A DNA stretch of 64,000 nt, from contig NC_083387.1 in NCBI RefSeq assembly GCF_031755915.1, positions 2,508,501-2,572,500 of the forward strand, written 5' to 3'. The translations under genes and the position numbers were made by a program. Shown piece after piece: positions 1 to 12,326 of this stretch. The notes beneath the pieces were generated by a model that saw only the letters and a list, made by a program, of their open reading frames with translations, did no database searches and was not told the DNA's origin. This stretch comes from Ziziphus jujuba. Its lineage: Eukaryota; Streptophyta; Magnoliopsida; Rosales; Rhamnaceae. Every line of letters begins with the position of its first letter. The stretch's first letter is position 1.

Positions 1-2200
1 TCTTCTGGGTTTAACTGGGTCTGACCTATTCGCCTAAAAAGATAAAAACTGGGTCTGACCTAGTTTTGATATTGATCAGAAACAAATACAACAAATCCCA
101 ATCTCCATTCTCTTAAAATCTAACCAATAGGTCCAATGGCCACCATGTAGAAAGAAAATAGGCAACACTATCCAATGGAAAACAAAAGCTAGGGATAGAA
201 AACATACTTGGAAGTCAGTGTGTCACCATCAAGCATTTTCAGGACTCTTGACTTGGGGCAGGAGATATTCCACCATGGCGCATGGCCATGCAAAGATTAT
301 GTCCCTACTCTATACTCATTGTTAGGCGGCTCTTGCTGGCCTTTCATAAATATCTGAAAAGAGGCATTTATCCACTATATTTCATATTGCTTCCTTTGTT
401 AAAATTCATTATAAATTAGGTAAGCCCCCAATTGCTAAACTGGGTAAGCACATCGTGTGGTACTGCCCAACAAATTGCATCATCATGTTTTGCTTCAAAT
501 AACGTACGTATTATTCCATTGACTTCAAACAAAAACCGCCATAAAAGAAAAGCTCTTTTTATTGTGAAATCCTCCTTTCTTTCTTTTTTCTTTTTTTTTT
601 TTGGCGTATAAAGCTTAGAAAATAAGAAAAAAAGGGGAAAAAAAACAAAATCTGAATGTCCAAATATCAACGATTTTAAAGGCTTCCAAAAAAGAATTTG
701 AGAGAAAAATAATAGTTTCTTTCTATTGAAGTTACATATTCAAAACGGAAAAAGACAGAGAAAGAGGAGTTGGAGATGTTGATATTCAAATGTTGGTGTT
801 GGGTGACCGAATACTTTTTCTTCCACTCTGAGAGTGCAAGTTGCAAAGGCAAACACTTTCTCTTAAGCCCCAAAGGAAAAAAATAATAATAAATAAATAT
901 AATAAAAGTAAAACCTTGGAGGAGAAGAAGCCTTGGCGGGACAGTCTGGCGTACTTATCTTTCTCCCTCGGTTTCAACGCTAAACTACCATTGTACCCTT
1001 CCTCCTCCTTTATTTACCGTTTTAACCCCTCTCTCTATTCCTCGCCCAATTACAAGGCCTATCCATATTGCTGCTTTTCGGCCCCACTTACATTAAAGAA
1101 AAGGTCTCATTTTCCCACTCCTTTCCTGAAAATGACTTTCCACCTCCATTTCGGCATTGGTCAACACCGCCCCCAAATATCCCATTTTTCCTTTTCCTTT
1201 TTCAATATTAAATATTTAAATCCCTTATCCTAAATGTCGGTTGTAATCCATAATCAATCTCAAAATAGTAACATTTATTACAAAAAACAATAACAGGATT
1301 AGCGTTAATGACATGCATAAATTCATAATTAAAATATGACAATTTATAGGATGAGGAGGATGTCCCCCAACTTTGTTATTTAATTAATCTCTATAAATTA
1401 TTATTTTTTTTTTTCTTTTTTCTTCAATATAGTAGCATAAAATTAGGCAAACCAACTCATCAACCAATTAACACAAGAACAACGAACTATACGTTTATTA
1501 CATGGAGGAGTATAAGTTTGCATTATCCACCATAAGTATATTCCAAAAACCATCTTGCAAGTTGGAAAACTAATGATAAAAATAAAATAAAAAACAAATA
1601 TAAAGAGGTCAAACATAAATTATATCTAATTCTTCCCCTCTATTTACATATATATGGGAATGCAAGGGCATGTTGAAACAAAAAATGAGGGGAAAAAAAA
1701 AAAGTGTGAGACATGCTTTTGTTTAATAAATGCAAAAGCATTGTTTCCCAATAACTGAAATTTGGACACAAAGTTACCAATAATAAGCAGGCAAAGTTGA
1801 GGGTAACACCTTTTTGTCTTATTTTGTTTGAATCCCTTTTGTCTTTATTGGCACATCGATGTTATCTATGAGGGAGCACATCCCATCTTCATAAAGTTGG
1901 CTTCTTTTTTTCTTTTTTTTTTTCTTCAAACATAAATCAATTAAAAAAAAAAACTGCAACTCAAAATTATCCTCGTAATATTTCATAATACAATTGATGG
2001 GATATAAGTATATCAATAATTGTTTAATGTATTATAGGTTTCGTTAAAAGAAAAAAAAAAACTGTGCCACATTGGAAAATATAAAGACATAGAACATACA
2101 CTTGGCACTTGGGACTTGGCATGGATTCGAATCTCTTAAAGAGTTGAGGGGTAATGAAGTAATTTGAGAGGAAAATCCCTTAAAAGGTCCAAATCTTTGT
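1..2200. other. AT-rich upstream spacer, no gene seen
   Basis: No coding region with recognisable homology or codon structure is visible on either strand. The open frames here are short and low in complexity, driven by A/T tracts. A 16-bp direct repeat sits at 13-28 and 47-62. The right part is presumably the promoter region of the RNA-binding protein gene that starts at 2467. Confidence 0.6.
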
Positions 2201-2397
2201 TACAACTCAGACTGACCCAAGTACATCGACACAAAAGACCAGAACTGAGACAGCTGTAGTGGCATTCCCGTGAAAAATTGGGAAATCAGAGGGTGAAAGA
2301 TGGTGATTAAATAATAATAAATCTATTGAAGATCCAACTTTGCCATCCAGAAACCCCCAATTTCCCCTGCGACGACTCCACGAAGAAACCTCTGCTA

Positions 2398-2460
2398 CAG
2401 AGAGAAAGAGAAAATAAAAAGGAAGTTAGAGAGAGAAAGAGAGAGAGACAGAGAGTTAAG
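2398..2460 (+). repeat. GA-rich tract in the 5' leader of the BRN1-like gene
   Basis: A purine run of GAGA/GAAA units ends a few bases before the start codon at 2467. Such GA/CT tracts are common in plant core promoters and 5' leaders. It probably lies within the 5' UTR; no transcript evidence is available. Confidence 0.6.
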
Positions 2461-2466
2461 GCATTA

Positions 2467-5400
2467 ATGGCGGAGGGGAAGAAAGAGAGAAAATCGAACA
2501 GCGAGGAGAGCGTGAAGCTGTTCGTAGGTCAGGTGCCGAAGCACATGACTGAAGCTCAGCTCCTTGCAATGTTCCAAGAATTTGCTTTGGTCGACGAGGT
2601 CAACATCATCAAGGACAAAGCCACACGCGCCTCTCGAGGTTTTCTCCTCCTCCATTGGAATCTCCTTCATACATTATTAGCATTTCTCGCTGTATTTTTT
2701 TTCTTTCATTTTTATTTTCTCGAATTTCTTGCTGGTAGCTAATGCCTTTGATTTGCTATGATTTAATAAGTTTGGCTTTGAGATTCCTGTGTTTGAGCTT
2801 GTCTTTTGGTGTAGAAAAACCCTAATTTGTTTCCGTGTTTTCGTTGTTTTTGGTTTTTGGATTTCTGGGTGGTTTGTTTGCAGGCTGTTGCTTTGTTATT
2901 TGTCCCTCTAGGCAGGAGGCGGATAAGGCGGTCAATGCTTGTCACAACAAGAAAACATTGCCCGGGGTTAGTGGAACTTCGATCTGCCTTCTTGCCCTTT
3001 TACTTTGTTTTCTTTTTTGAGTTAAATATTGATAATTGTAAAGAATGTGATTCAATGTGATTGCAATCTTGCCTAACGGTTTAATTATCGGTTTCTGACT
3101 ACCATTAAAGTAAAGAAAAGTAGTAGTATCCTTTTTTCCTTTAGAAGTGCGTGTATTTAGTCTGTCATAATATCTCTTTATGACATCTGTACATTAGGAC
3201 ATTTCTAACGAATCTCGTACCACCGACGTATCTTGCAATGTGGGATATGTTGGTATTAAAATCTATTTGTAATTATGTCCTTCAATATGCTTGGACGCTT
3301 ACGATTTATAAATACAATTGCCGCCTATAAATTTTCAACTTCAGGAGTAGTAATCGAACTGTTTTAACTCTAACCAACTCACGTGCTTCTCTACTATATT
3401 TCAAAAGCGAACTCTCAAACGAATTAAATAAAATAAAATACCATTTTAGGTTATAGATAATAAATTTAATTTGAAGCATGATGGAGAAGGTGTGGATCAC
3501 CCTGACTTTGTTAGGATCACTTAAGTGAAAATATTTACAATGTGATTCACGTTTTAGGCTCTTTATCTTTTATTTTTCCTTTTTCTTTTTCTTTCCTTCC
3601 TGGGTACACTTAATCCTCTGAGAATTATAAGTTAGCAAGCATGATGATTGGACAACTTTTATGGAAGATCTATGCTCATGCAACTTGCCATTTTCCTGGC
3701 CTAGGTATTAGAGTGATTGGAGAAGCCTTATATAGGCCTTGCTGGACCTTCAAGTGGTTGCCCAGGCAAGCTTCTCAGTTGGGCTCTTGCCTGTGTCTGT
3801 AATTGTAAAATGTACTTTTGTTTGCCTGTAATGAGCTTGATGGAGAATGTAGTCCGTTTGGATTTTTTTAGTCACTTGCATTGTTTCCCAGTTAGCACTA
3901 ATTTCGTGCAACTTTGCTCTATTTTTGTGCAATGTGTTCATTTTTCTCATACTCTGATTGAAAGGCATCCTGTTCTTTCTGTCCAATTCAGGCATCTAGT
4001 CCGTTGCAAGTGAAGTATGCGGATGGCGAGTTGGAAAGGCTAGGTGTAATATAATTCCATTATGAAATTACATATCATGTACCTGAAATGGTTTATTTGA
4101 TTTTGATTTTGTTTCTATGTTAATTTTTATCTGATGCTGTATCTACTTTGTCTAGTTTATTATTCTATATTAAGCCAGTGGGCCATTTATAATTATTCTC
4201 TTACTCTCCATGAAATGCAGAGCACAAGCTTTTTGTTGGTATGCTCCCTAAGAATGTCTCTGAAGCTGAAGTTTCTGCCCTGTTCACTAAATATGGAACA
4301 ATAAAGGACCTGCAAATTTTAAGAGGTTCTCAGCAAACAAGCAAGGGTACTTATTTTATGATCGATTTGAAAACCATTGAATCCTACAACCTGGTTCTGA
4401 ACTAAAGTAATGCTTGCTCCCTTTTTTGGTTTTTATGAAAGGTTGTGCTTTTCTGAAGTATGAAACAAAAGAACAAGCCCTTGCAGCCTTAGAGGCCATT
4501 AATGGAAAGTATAAAATGGAGGTTTGTTTTCAGGATTGCTTGATATAAGTTTCTAGTGAAGCTGTGATGGTAGTTGGATGGTTGGTTGGATAATTTGTAA
4601 TCTGATCATTATCTTTTGCTTCTTCAGGGTTCAAGTGTTCCTTTGGTTGTCAAATGGGCGGATACAGAGAAGGAAAGGCAAGCTAGAAAAGCTCTGAAAG
4701 CTCAATCGCAGGCATCCAATGCACCAAATAATGATTCACAACATCCTTCTTTATTTGGAGCCTTGCCAATGGGTTATGTTCCACAATATAATGGTTATGG
4801 TTACCAGGTCAATTTTATTTTTATTTGTAAAAAGTATACATAAGCTAAAATATCATAACTTCGCTGATCCTTTTCATAAGAGTAGTCTGTCAGCATTAAT
4901 AATTTCTCGATTTGGTAGATGAATTACTCTGATTTGCGACTTGATAGATGGGTTTTCTCAATGTGTCATGTTTTATAAACTTTCTTCTATTTAAAGGAAT
5001 GTGAAATTTATTATCATTTTGTTTTTTTCTGTAGGCTCCTGGAACTTATGGTCCCATGCAATACCCCCTATCACCAATGCAGAATCAACCTGGTTTTCAT
5101 AATATGATACCTACAGTAAACCAAGGAAATGCATTGCGTGGAATTACACCTGACCTTGCCCCTAGAAGTTATGCTATGCCTCCGGCAAGTTATGTGGGCT
5201 CTGCTTATCCTGCAGTGCCTGGTCTTCAGCATCCAATGGCATATGCTGGAGGAATTATGAGTCACAGACCTTTAAGCGGTTCACCTGGTTCAGTTCAACA
5301 TGCAGTTGTGAGCAGCAATTCTTCAACTTCTTCAGGGACGAGTAAAAGTACTGGGGGTCAAATTGAAGGTTGTTATATTTGTTTAGTAATTAAAGTTTTG

Positions 5401-5791
5401 GTTTTTCAAAGATAAAGTTTGATAATTGTTTTATCTTTGAATTAGGTCCACCTGGTGCCAATTTATTTATTTATCATATACCTCAAGAATTTGGAGATCA
5501 AGAACTTGCCAATGCATTTCAAGCGTTTGGTAGGGTCTTAAGCACTAAAGTTTTTGTAGATAAAGCAACTGGTGTCAGCAAATGTTTTGGTGAGAGCAGT
5601 CTTTACTTCTGAATTTGATATAAGTTACCTGGAAGTGTCTGTTATGATCAACCTTTAATGCAGGGTTTGTCAGTTATGACTCACCAGAGGATGCTCAATC
5701 TGCTATTAGTATGATGAATGGATGCCAATTAGGTGGTAAGAAATTAAAGGTTCAGCTTAAGAGAGACAACAAACAGAATAAACCTTATTGA
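2467..5791 (+). CDS. BRN1: Bruno/CELF-type RNA-binding protein with three RRMs (BRN1-like)
   Basis: Nine coding exons: 2467-2638, 2884-2966, 3992-4043, 4221-4346, 4442-4521, 4628-4807, 5035-5368, 5446-5589, 5664-5791. They total 1299 nt (432 aa) and every intron is GT-AG. RRM1 spans about residues 16-99 (RNP2 LFVGQV; RNP1 region RGCCFVIC). RRM2 spans about 104-190 ([10 protein letters not shown]). A Gly/Pro/Ser/Met-rich linker follows, and RRM3 (about 346-424; [10 protein letters not shown]) lies at the C-terminus. This 2+1 RRM layout and the length match the CELF/Bruno family, whose plant members BRN1/BRN2 bind 3' UTR elements and destabilise target mRNAs such as SOC1. The start is the first ATG giving the conserved acidic/Lys-rich N-terminus; an upstream in-frame ATG would add only GA-tract residues. 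BRN1 rather than BRN2 is inferred from the neighbouring RopGAP, NDX and BSL1. Confidence 0.93.
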
Positions 5792-6300
5792 CTTGAAGGT
5801 GAGTATCGGAAGGAGGCTGAATTCTTTATACCAAGTGGCCATGCAAGCTGGATAGGTGGGAGTCACTGCAATATCAACATTGTGGGATGGATTGCGATGA
5901 TCTGTTCTTATGTGCATTATTCTATCCTGCTTGTGATTGCCTCAATGGGAATGAAACCCCTGACATTTGTAATTCATGGTGCACTTTGTGCCAACAAATC
6001 TGTAACTTGTGTATCATTGACGTTCATTTAGACAGTGACTGTCAATTTATTGATTCTTCCCTCATGGACATGTGCCAGTTGTATAATTTTGTGGAAACAT
6101 TCATGATTGAATGGTTCCTGATTCTTTTGTTTCCACAATTCAATGGCTAAATTGTACAATACATTCCTTAATTTTTTTTTGCTGTATTTTGGTGAAGTGG
6201 AGCTGAATATTTTTTAGAACTGTCAAGCATATATCCTTGTACATTATTTATGTGAATCATCTTGTCCCCAGTATATGGCAAATGATGTTAAGTAGCCATG
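5792..6300 (+). other. 3' UTR of the BRN1-like gene (approximate)
   Basis: Non-coding sequence follows the stop codon at 5789-5791. A strong donor-like site (GAAG|GTGAGT, GT at 5799-5800) lies 7 nt after the stop, so a 3' UTR intron is likely. I could not fix its acceptor; candidates lie near 6642 and 7135. The polyadenylation site is not determined. Confidence 0.45.
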
Positions 6301-8411
6301 GTTAGCATTCTTGTTTTGATAACATATCCTCATCTTTGTGGACCTTGTGCATCTCATTCACATGTGAGTTTGTTGTCATAATCCTATGCAATTGGCGTAA
6401 TCGATTTACCACTTTGGTTGCTCATAACGTGCAAACAATTGTGCTTGCTGAGGTCAATTAGATCTAAGACTAATAAATGGATATTCATTTTCCTTTATAG
6501 CACAAATCTTGTGTAGATCATACTCACTGTTACATTTGCTTTTAAGATTCTTTAAGGTAACATCTATCATGCTGATACCTCAATACATTTCAGAATCATA
6601 ACGTATGTTCCTTTGATGGTTCCACTTGTTTTCAAGGTGCAGGTATTTGGTCGTTGAAGTTTCAGCAACTGTTTTAAGAGTCTGCTGTTGATTTTCCTGA
6701 TAACCTGCAAGGATGTTTCTCTGTTTGGGCAGCTCTAGAAATCGTCTCAGTTGCTGATAACTCTTGCAATCTTTGGGGTAAGATTGGGTTTTTCTACTGT
6801 CAATGAAACAATGAAACTGCCACATTTAGGGTTACAATTGAAGGTATAGGAACATGTTTTTCCTTATAATTCAGTGGATGAGTTGTGAAACTACCTCCCT
6901 GTTTGTACTGTAGCACAACACTTGGATTTAGATGGGAAGTTTGTTAATTGACTTGTATGAGATGTTTTTCAAATTATGGTCAGGATATTTTTCAAAGGTC
7001 TTGTGAGGCTTCACTTCGATATCCTCTAGTGGCTCACCCTGGTGGTGGTTTGTAGGGATTGACCAGATAAAAAGTTAATTCTTCTTATAGGACCACATCC
7101 TAAATAAGATGTTCTTTTGGTGCACATGCATGCAGTTCAGATTGATAAGGAGGTCAAGATCAGTCTTTACCATGGCTAGCAAAAGCTCAGTCTTGGTCAC
7201 ACTGGGTCGAGAGCACTGGTGCTTGGTTAGGTATGTAATATGTAATTCATTTGTATTTCATTATTTTGAATCCGATGGCTAGCTACTTAAAAAGGAGTAG
7301 ATCCCAAGTCTCTGAAATCTTTATAAGGTGAACCAGCTTGCACATTCATATATTGATTATTTCAGTCATTCATGTGTGTCCGCATTGTGGTTGATTTATT
7401 TTGCTCAAAAAAAAAAAAAAAACGTTCTAGTTGATTTTCCGTAGATGATATATTTTTATTTATTCAAAAAACAGATTGATTGTTATTCATGGATATGTTC
7501 TGGCCAAATATGATAACAATTTATATCTCTGCTCTAGTTTTTTTTTTTTTTTTTTTTTTTTTTTGAGGAAATTTTATGCTTATAAAAAGGATCTTCCACT
7601 GTCGTTGTGCACGAATAACATGTGATCTTACTGAATATGTACTTCATCATTTCTTTTATTTGTGCGGTGAGACTTTTTGTATCTTTCAGCTGTACGGGCA
7701 TCCCACTGGCTTGCCCTTTTTTTTCTTTTTTTCTTTTTTTTTTTTTTTTTTTTTTGGTTTAAGGTTCTGAGTAAAAAGAACGAGGATGTTATTAATGTAG
7801 CAAAATTAAGAATGTAATTTTAACTTGGGCTTATATTATATATATTAAATCGCTTTTTTGCTTTCTCTCAGTTTTCTTCCTGGACTTTCGCTATACCACT
7901 CTTTTTTTTATTTTGCTCGTGTAAAAGTTGGAACCTAGCTCCGTAGCTTGGATTTTACTCCCAGTTGTCGTAATTTGTAAAACCCTCTATACTTCAACGG
8001 GAGTCTACCAAATTGGGTTTCCTAAAATTTGCAGTGCATAAGGTTGGACTTGCATTTTTTGAACCAACAGTATGTGTACAAGTTCAATAACATCAATAAA
8101 TAATAGGAAATGCACCTCTTTTGTTTTTTTGTTGCCTTTTTGTTATTTTTCTTCTTTTTTCTTTCCTTTTTGTATACAAGAATATAAATATCAAAACAGG
8201 TAGCTGATTGTTTCTTCTGCATTACCAAAATCTATCTGGGTGTTTCCCATTAAAGGAATCCAAATAAGATGCGAGTGTCATTTTTTAGTTGTTGGATGCT
8301 TAGAATTGTATGAAATCTGACTGATGATAAGCACCTGATCTCTAAGGCATATGCTTCTCCTTGTCTTTTTTATTTTATTTGTTGTAGCTTTTTTTCTTTT
8401 TTCTTTTTCTT

Positions 8412-8443
<32 letters not shown>

Positions 8444-11400
8444 TGTTGTTGCTGGTGAGGTTCGAACCCAGCTCATAGACTGCTGCCTCTTACCATTTGT
8501 TGTTGTTCACTTGTTTGTTCTTTGTTACTATTTTTCTAGTAAACAATATTCTTATAAATATAAAAACCAAAAATTCGGACTACTATTTTTTTATTTTATT
8601 TTTTTTTATCGTTTTACTTGGCCGCTTGCCGACTCGAAATCTGGGCTCTAATAATTACAATGAAAATTGTCACGTGGGGTTGCAGACTTGCAGCTCGCTA
8701 AATTGCCATTTTAGACTTTTCGTTTTATGAAAATTATTTGACTAACTTATTATTATTATTTTTTATCATATTATTGTTATTATTAGTTTTTGAAAGGATT
8801 AACAGTGTATTCAATTTGAATTTTTTTTAAAAATTATAATTTGTAATAGTTAAGTATATTAAATGTATACTTTTAAAACTCCGTAAAAGAAATTGTTTTA
8901 TATTCAATATATATATATATGTTGTGAATGTTTTTATTTGTCATATCAATGCTGTGCCAAAGTGATTCTTATTATTTCATTAAAATAAAATTTTAATATA
9001 AAATTAAATATGAATTGGAGAATATTTTAGAAAATAACTAAATAAAAACAGGTAATATCATAACATATAGAATTTGCTCAAGTACTGTAAACAATTTGAT
9101 GTCCATCTTAGCAAAAGAAAAAAGAAAAAAATATTCGATGTCCATAATATTATTGAGTATCTTACCCTCTCGTATTTGGAATATCTTCAAAAATTAATTT
9201 CAGATTTGACCAACCGACCCTGCATGTTATTTTCTCTTTTTTTTTTCGAATTTACATTTTAACCCTTGCCTGTTGCTGCCTGCCATGCTCTACGTATCAA
9301 TGCCACTTTCATTTATGACTCTGTCTTTGAAACTTTTTTTTTTTTTTTTTTTTTATAGTAACTTGTAAACAATGCCCTTGGATTATATATTTGGATCTAT
9401 TTTGATAGATACTAATGACACATATTTTGAATGCCTCACTGTATTATAATTATTCATTTAAAGTCGGTAAGTCAATGGAGGCAATGTTGTAGTCAAGTTA
9501 TTAATTTAGAGCAGTACTAAGTGGAATAACTTCACATGGACTTTGTGCTTTTTCTTAAATTATTCTCGGACTTTAAAATTCTGATAACGTAGTAATTCGG
9601 GCAGTGAGGGTCATATAGAAAATAATATTTTTATTTAAAATATGAACTATTAGAAATTTTATAATGCGGACTAAATTATTCTCATTATCGTAGCTTTTCC
9701 ACTTCATCTGCACTCCAGGCTTCACTGGAAATCTGAAGGTCTTTTGGGTTTTTTTTGGTCTAATACTTAAAATGCCGTACAGTTTTTGACACCATATTTT
9801 TGCAGAAGCTAATGGTCTCATCAACTTGTTATGTGGATGAGGATTAGTGACTGTTACTAGGGTGATTAACCTGAATCTTTTCCTTTTTCTTTTGTTAAGC
9901 TTTTATACAAGGAGAATGGTCTTTTAAAACATATTCTAGTCTTTTTACATAGAAAAAAAAAATTTCTAATATTTTTAAAACTTTTTTTAAAACAATTATA
10001 ATAATTCTTCATTCATACTTGAATGTATAATATTTCAATATAAATAATTTATCAACTAACAAACTTTAATTTATATATTTTTTAATATTCACATAAACTT
10101 TCTTATGTATCAAATTATTTCTACCATCAATAACGAAGAGCCTTTCCTCCCCCCCCAGTTTGTGATCCTGATTTTCCTCTCTTTTTTGTCTTTATTTTTA
10201 TTCTGATTCTCGTAATTCTGATCATTATTTCTTGTTGGTTAATATGAAATAGACTCTCAGGTCAGGATTTTGCCTCTCTCTAAAAGTTTTTGTTTTGATT
10301 ACCTACAAAAGTATGTATTACTCATCAATCAAAGCTTTATTAGGTTCATGATTCCAAAAGTCATCATCAGCACCGTCCGATCCAACAAGACGTGGTAGGT
10401 TGTTAACAGATTTCTTGAATCGGACGGTTTCTAGTGAGAAGGGTATTAATACGTTTTCGTGTGCAGTTAATACACGTAATATGATGGACGAGACTGACAA
10501 GAATGGCAAGTGGTGGAAAAGAAAAAGTAATTCACCCAAAAAATAAAAAATAAAAAATAAAATATGGGAAAAGTAATATTATTAAAGCTTGGAAATAGCG
10601 ATTGCCACGAAAGTCAAGTTTTGAACTAATTGATAAATAAATATTATATAAATAAATATATTGTTCACCTCTTTGAAAACTGCCAAACTTACTCCGTAAA
10701 TTTCACGTTTCAAACATGTATTATAAATACTACTAATTTTCAAAGCCAACAAAAAAAAAAAAAAAAAGTTGTTTCTACTATTTTGTTTTGTCTGTAGCCA
10801 CTAATTCGATTTCCCATTTTGGAGTTCACAAGAATTTTGGTATTCTTTCCTTCACAACATGACTAAGTCTTCCCTTGCTATTCCTCATTATGGGAAACTT
10901 TTTCGTTTTAGACTATTAACTTCATCATTATGAAATGCAAAATTATGTTTCTTTTCTTTTTTTAAAATAATAATAATAAGAATTAGTAATTCCCAATTCA
11001 GTTTTTTGTCTAGATTGATTAAGATTGTGTTGTAATTTAAGGTTTATGTGTTTAAAGCATGACTAAGAATATTTCTTATTTTAGCATCCAAACGTTTTTG
11101 TATAAAATATAAATCGGTCTTATAATATTAATTTTTTGTATTATTATAATTTACGGATGGAATTTTTCTTCGAATTGAGTTTTGAATCTTAAACTTAAAA
11201 ATGTATTATAGATGGTTTTACTACTGATCAACCTATTTTGAATCTTATAATACTATTCAAACATATTTTAACAAGAAATTTTCTCACAAGATATTTATAT
11301 TTACGGGGCGGATAGTTTGAATTTTAGATGGTAATGATGCAAACAGTTTCTTGGTCAGCAATTTGAAAATTATTGCAAACTTTAAAGCAGCATTAGCAAG

Positions 11401-12200
11401 TTGTCATTTTCTCGGAGAATAATTTATTTTCTTTTTTTTTTTCTTAATCCATTTTCTTTCTTTAATTCCCGTTGAAATAACGCCCACAATTGTATAATCA
11501 ATATTAAAAATCATATTCCGAAAACCATAATACATACACTTTTTTTTGACTCGGAATATTCTTTTTCAAGTAAATAATTTTTATAAAAATCATTTTTATT
11601 TGCTGGGTCATCAAACAGAAAACAAATTATCTTAAATCAGATAGGTTTTGTAACAAAAATCTTGGATAATATTTTTGCAAGGATTTATGTGGAACATGAT
11701 CATAGAAACCAAAAATTTGTTACCAAAAAAAAAAAAAAAAAGTTATTTGCAGCACTAAAATTAAAAATACTAACAGTGAAACCAAAACAAGCTGAAATTC
11801 TATTCCAACTCCTAAGCAGATTTACAAATTAGGATTAGGGGGAAAAAAAATAAAAAACAAAAATCCAAAAAAAAAAAAGTGCGGGACAGGTGGAAGAAAT
11901 AGAAAGAGCAACTGGTTAGACTTTCTTGTAAGAGAATGAAAAGTTGATCCATTCAACACAGACCCTCAAAACACTGCCATCCATTCTAGAAGACTTTGAG
12001 GTTTTGTTCTTTTTTTGTGCATATCATCCTAGTTGTCCTTTCCTTCTAGAAGACAAAACACATGGTTTAGTCTCCGAATATGTCTTTCAAACCCTTTTTT
12101 ATCTATTTTACTTTGTTTCATTTTATTATTTACTATTATTTTTCCTTTTCAATTTTCATCGACTGTATGGTTGAAAGAGACACACCCAACCACAATCCAC
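6301..12200. other. Gene-poor spacer with long T tracts
   Basis: Nearly 6 kb without a supportable gene. It holds many poly(T) or T-rich tracts (for example 7540-7564, 7735-7755, 8409-8444, 9334-9353), an (AT)n run near 8910 and A tracts near 10750 and 11727. A perfect 10-bp inverted repeat lies at 10372-10381/10419-10428. A short palindrome resembling a tRNA T-loop lies at 8459-8469, but no cloverleaf surrounds it. Frames up to about 80 codons are low in complexity. The left end may contain distal 3' UTR of the BRN1-like gene. Confidence 0.6.
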
Positions 12201-12206
12201 AAACCC

Positions 12207-12214
12207 TTTATAAG
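12207..12214 (+). promoter_or_regulatory. TATA box of the acidic-protein gene
   Basis: TTTATAAG lies 113-120 nt upstream of the ATG at 12327, at a distance that would give a leader of roughly 85-90 nt. It is the only good TATA match close upstream. This is a positional inference. Confidence 0.5.
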
Positions 12215-12294
12215 ACCCTCATTTGCCTTACATTTCCGTCCTTCCCACTTCAAATTTTTTAGAGGAAAAGACTAAGTTTGGAAAAAGAACCACC

Positions 12295-12323
<29 letters not shown>
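12295..12323 (+). repeat. A29 homopolymer in the 5' leader
   Basis: Twenty-nine consecutive A residues end 3 nt before the start codon at 12327. If transcription starts after the TATA box at 12207, the run lies in the 5' UTR directly in front of the coding sequence. Exact length may vary between alleles or be affected by sequencing error. Confidence 0.85.
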
Positions 12324-12325
<2 letters not shown>

Positions 12326-12326
12326 T

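Noticed and set aside
841..1233. 130-codon plus-strand frame upstream of the BRN1-like gene
   Set aside because: Lys/Asn- then Ser/Phe-rich low-complexity translation with no recognisable domain, in AT-rich sequence.
8315..8340. Possible box C/D snoRNA (TGATGA ... CTGA)
   Set aside because: The boxes are only about 15 nt apart, the C box lacks the purine at its first position and no terminal stem is present.
8459..8469. Possible tRNA gene from a GGTTCGAACCC motif
   Set aside because: No acceptor stem, D-arm or anticodon arm can be built in the upstream 60 nt, which is mostly poly(T).
9573..9824. 83-codon minus-strand frame
   Set aside because: No recognisable similarity and compositionally like the surrounding AT-rich spacer.
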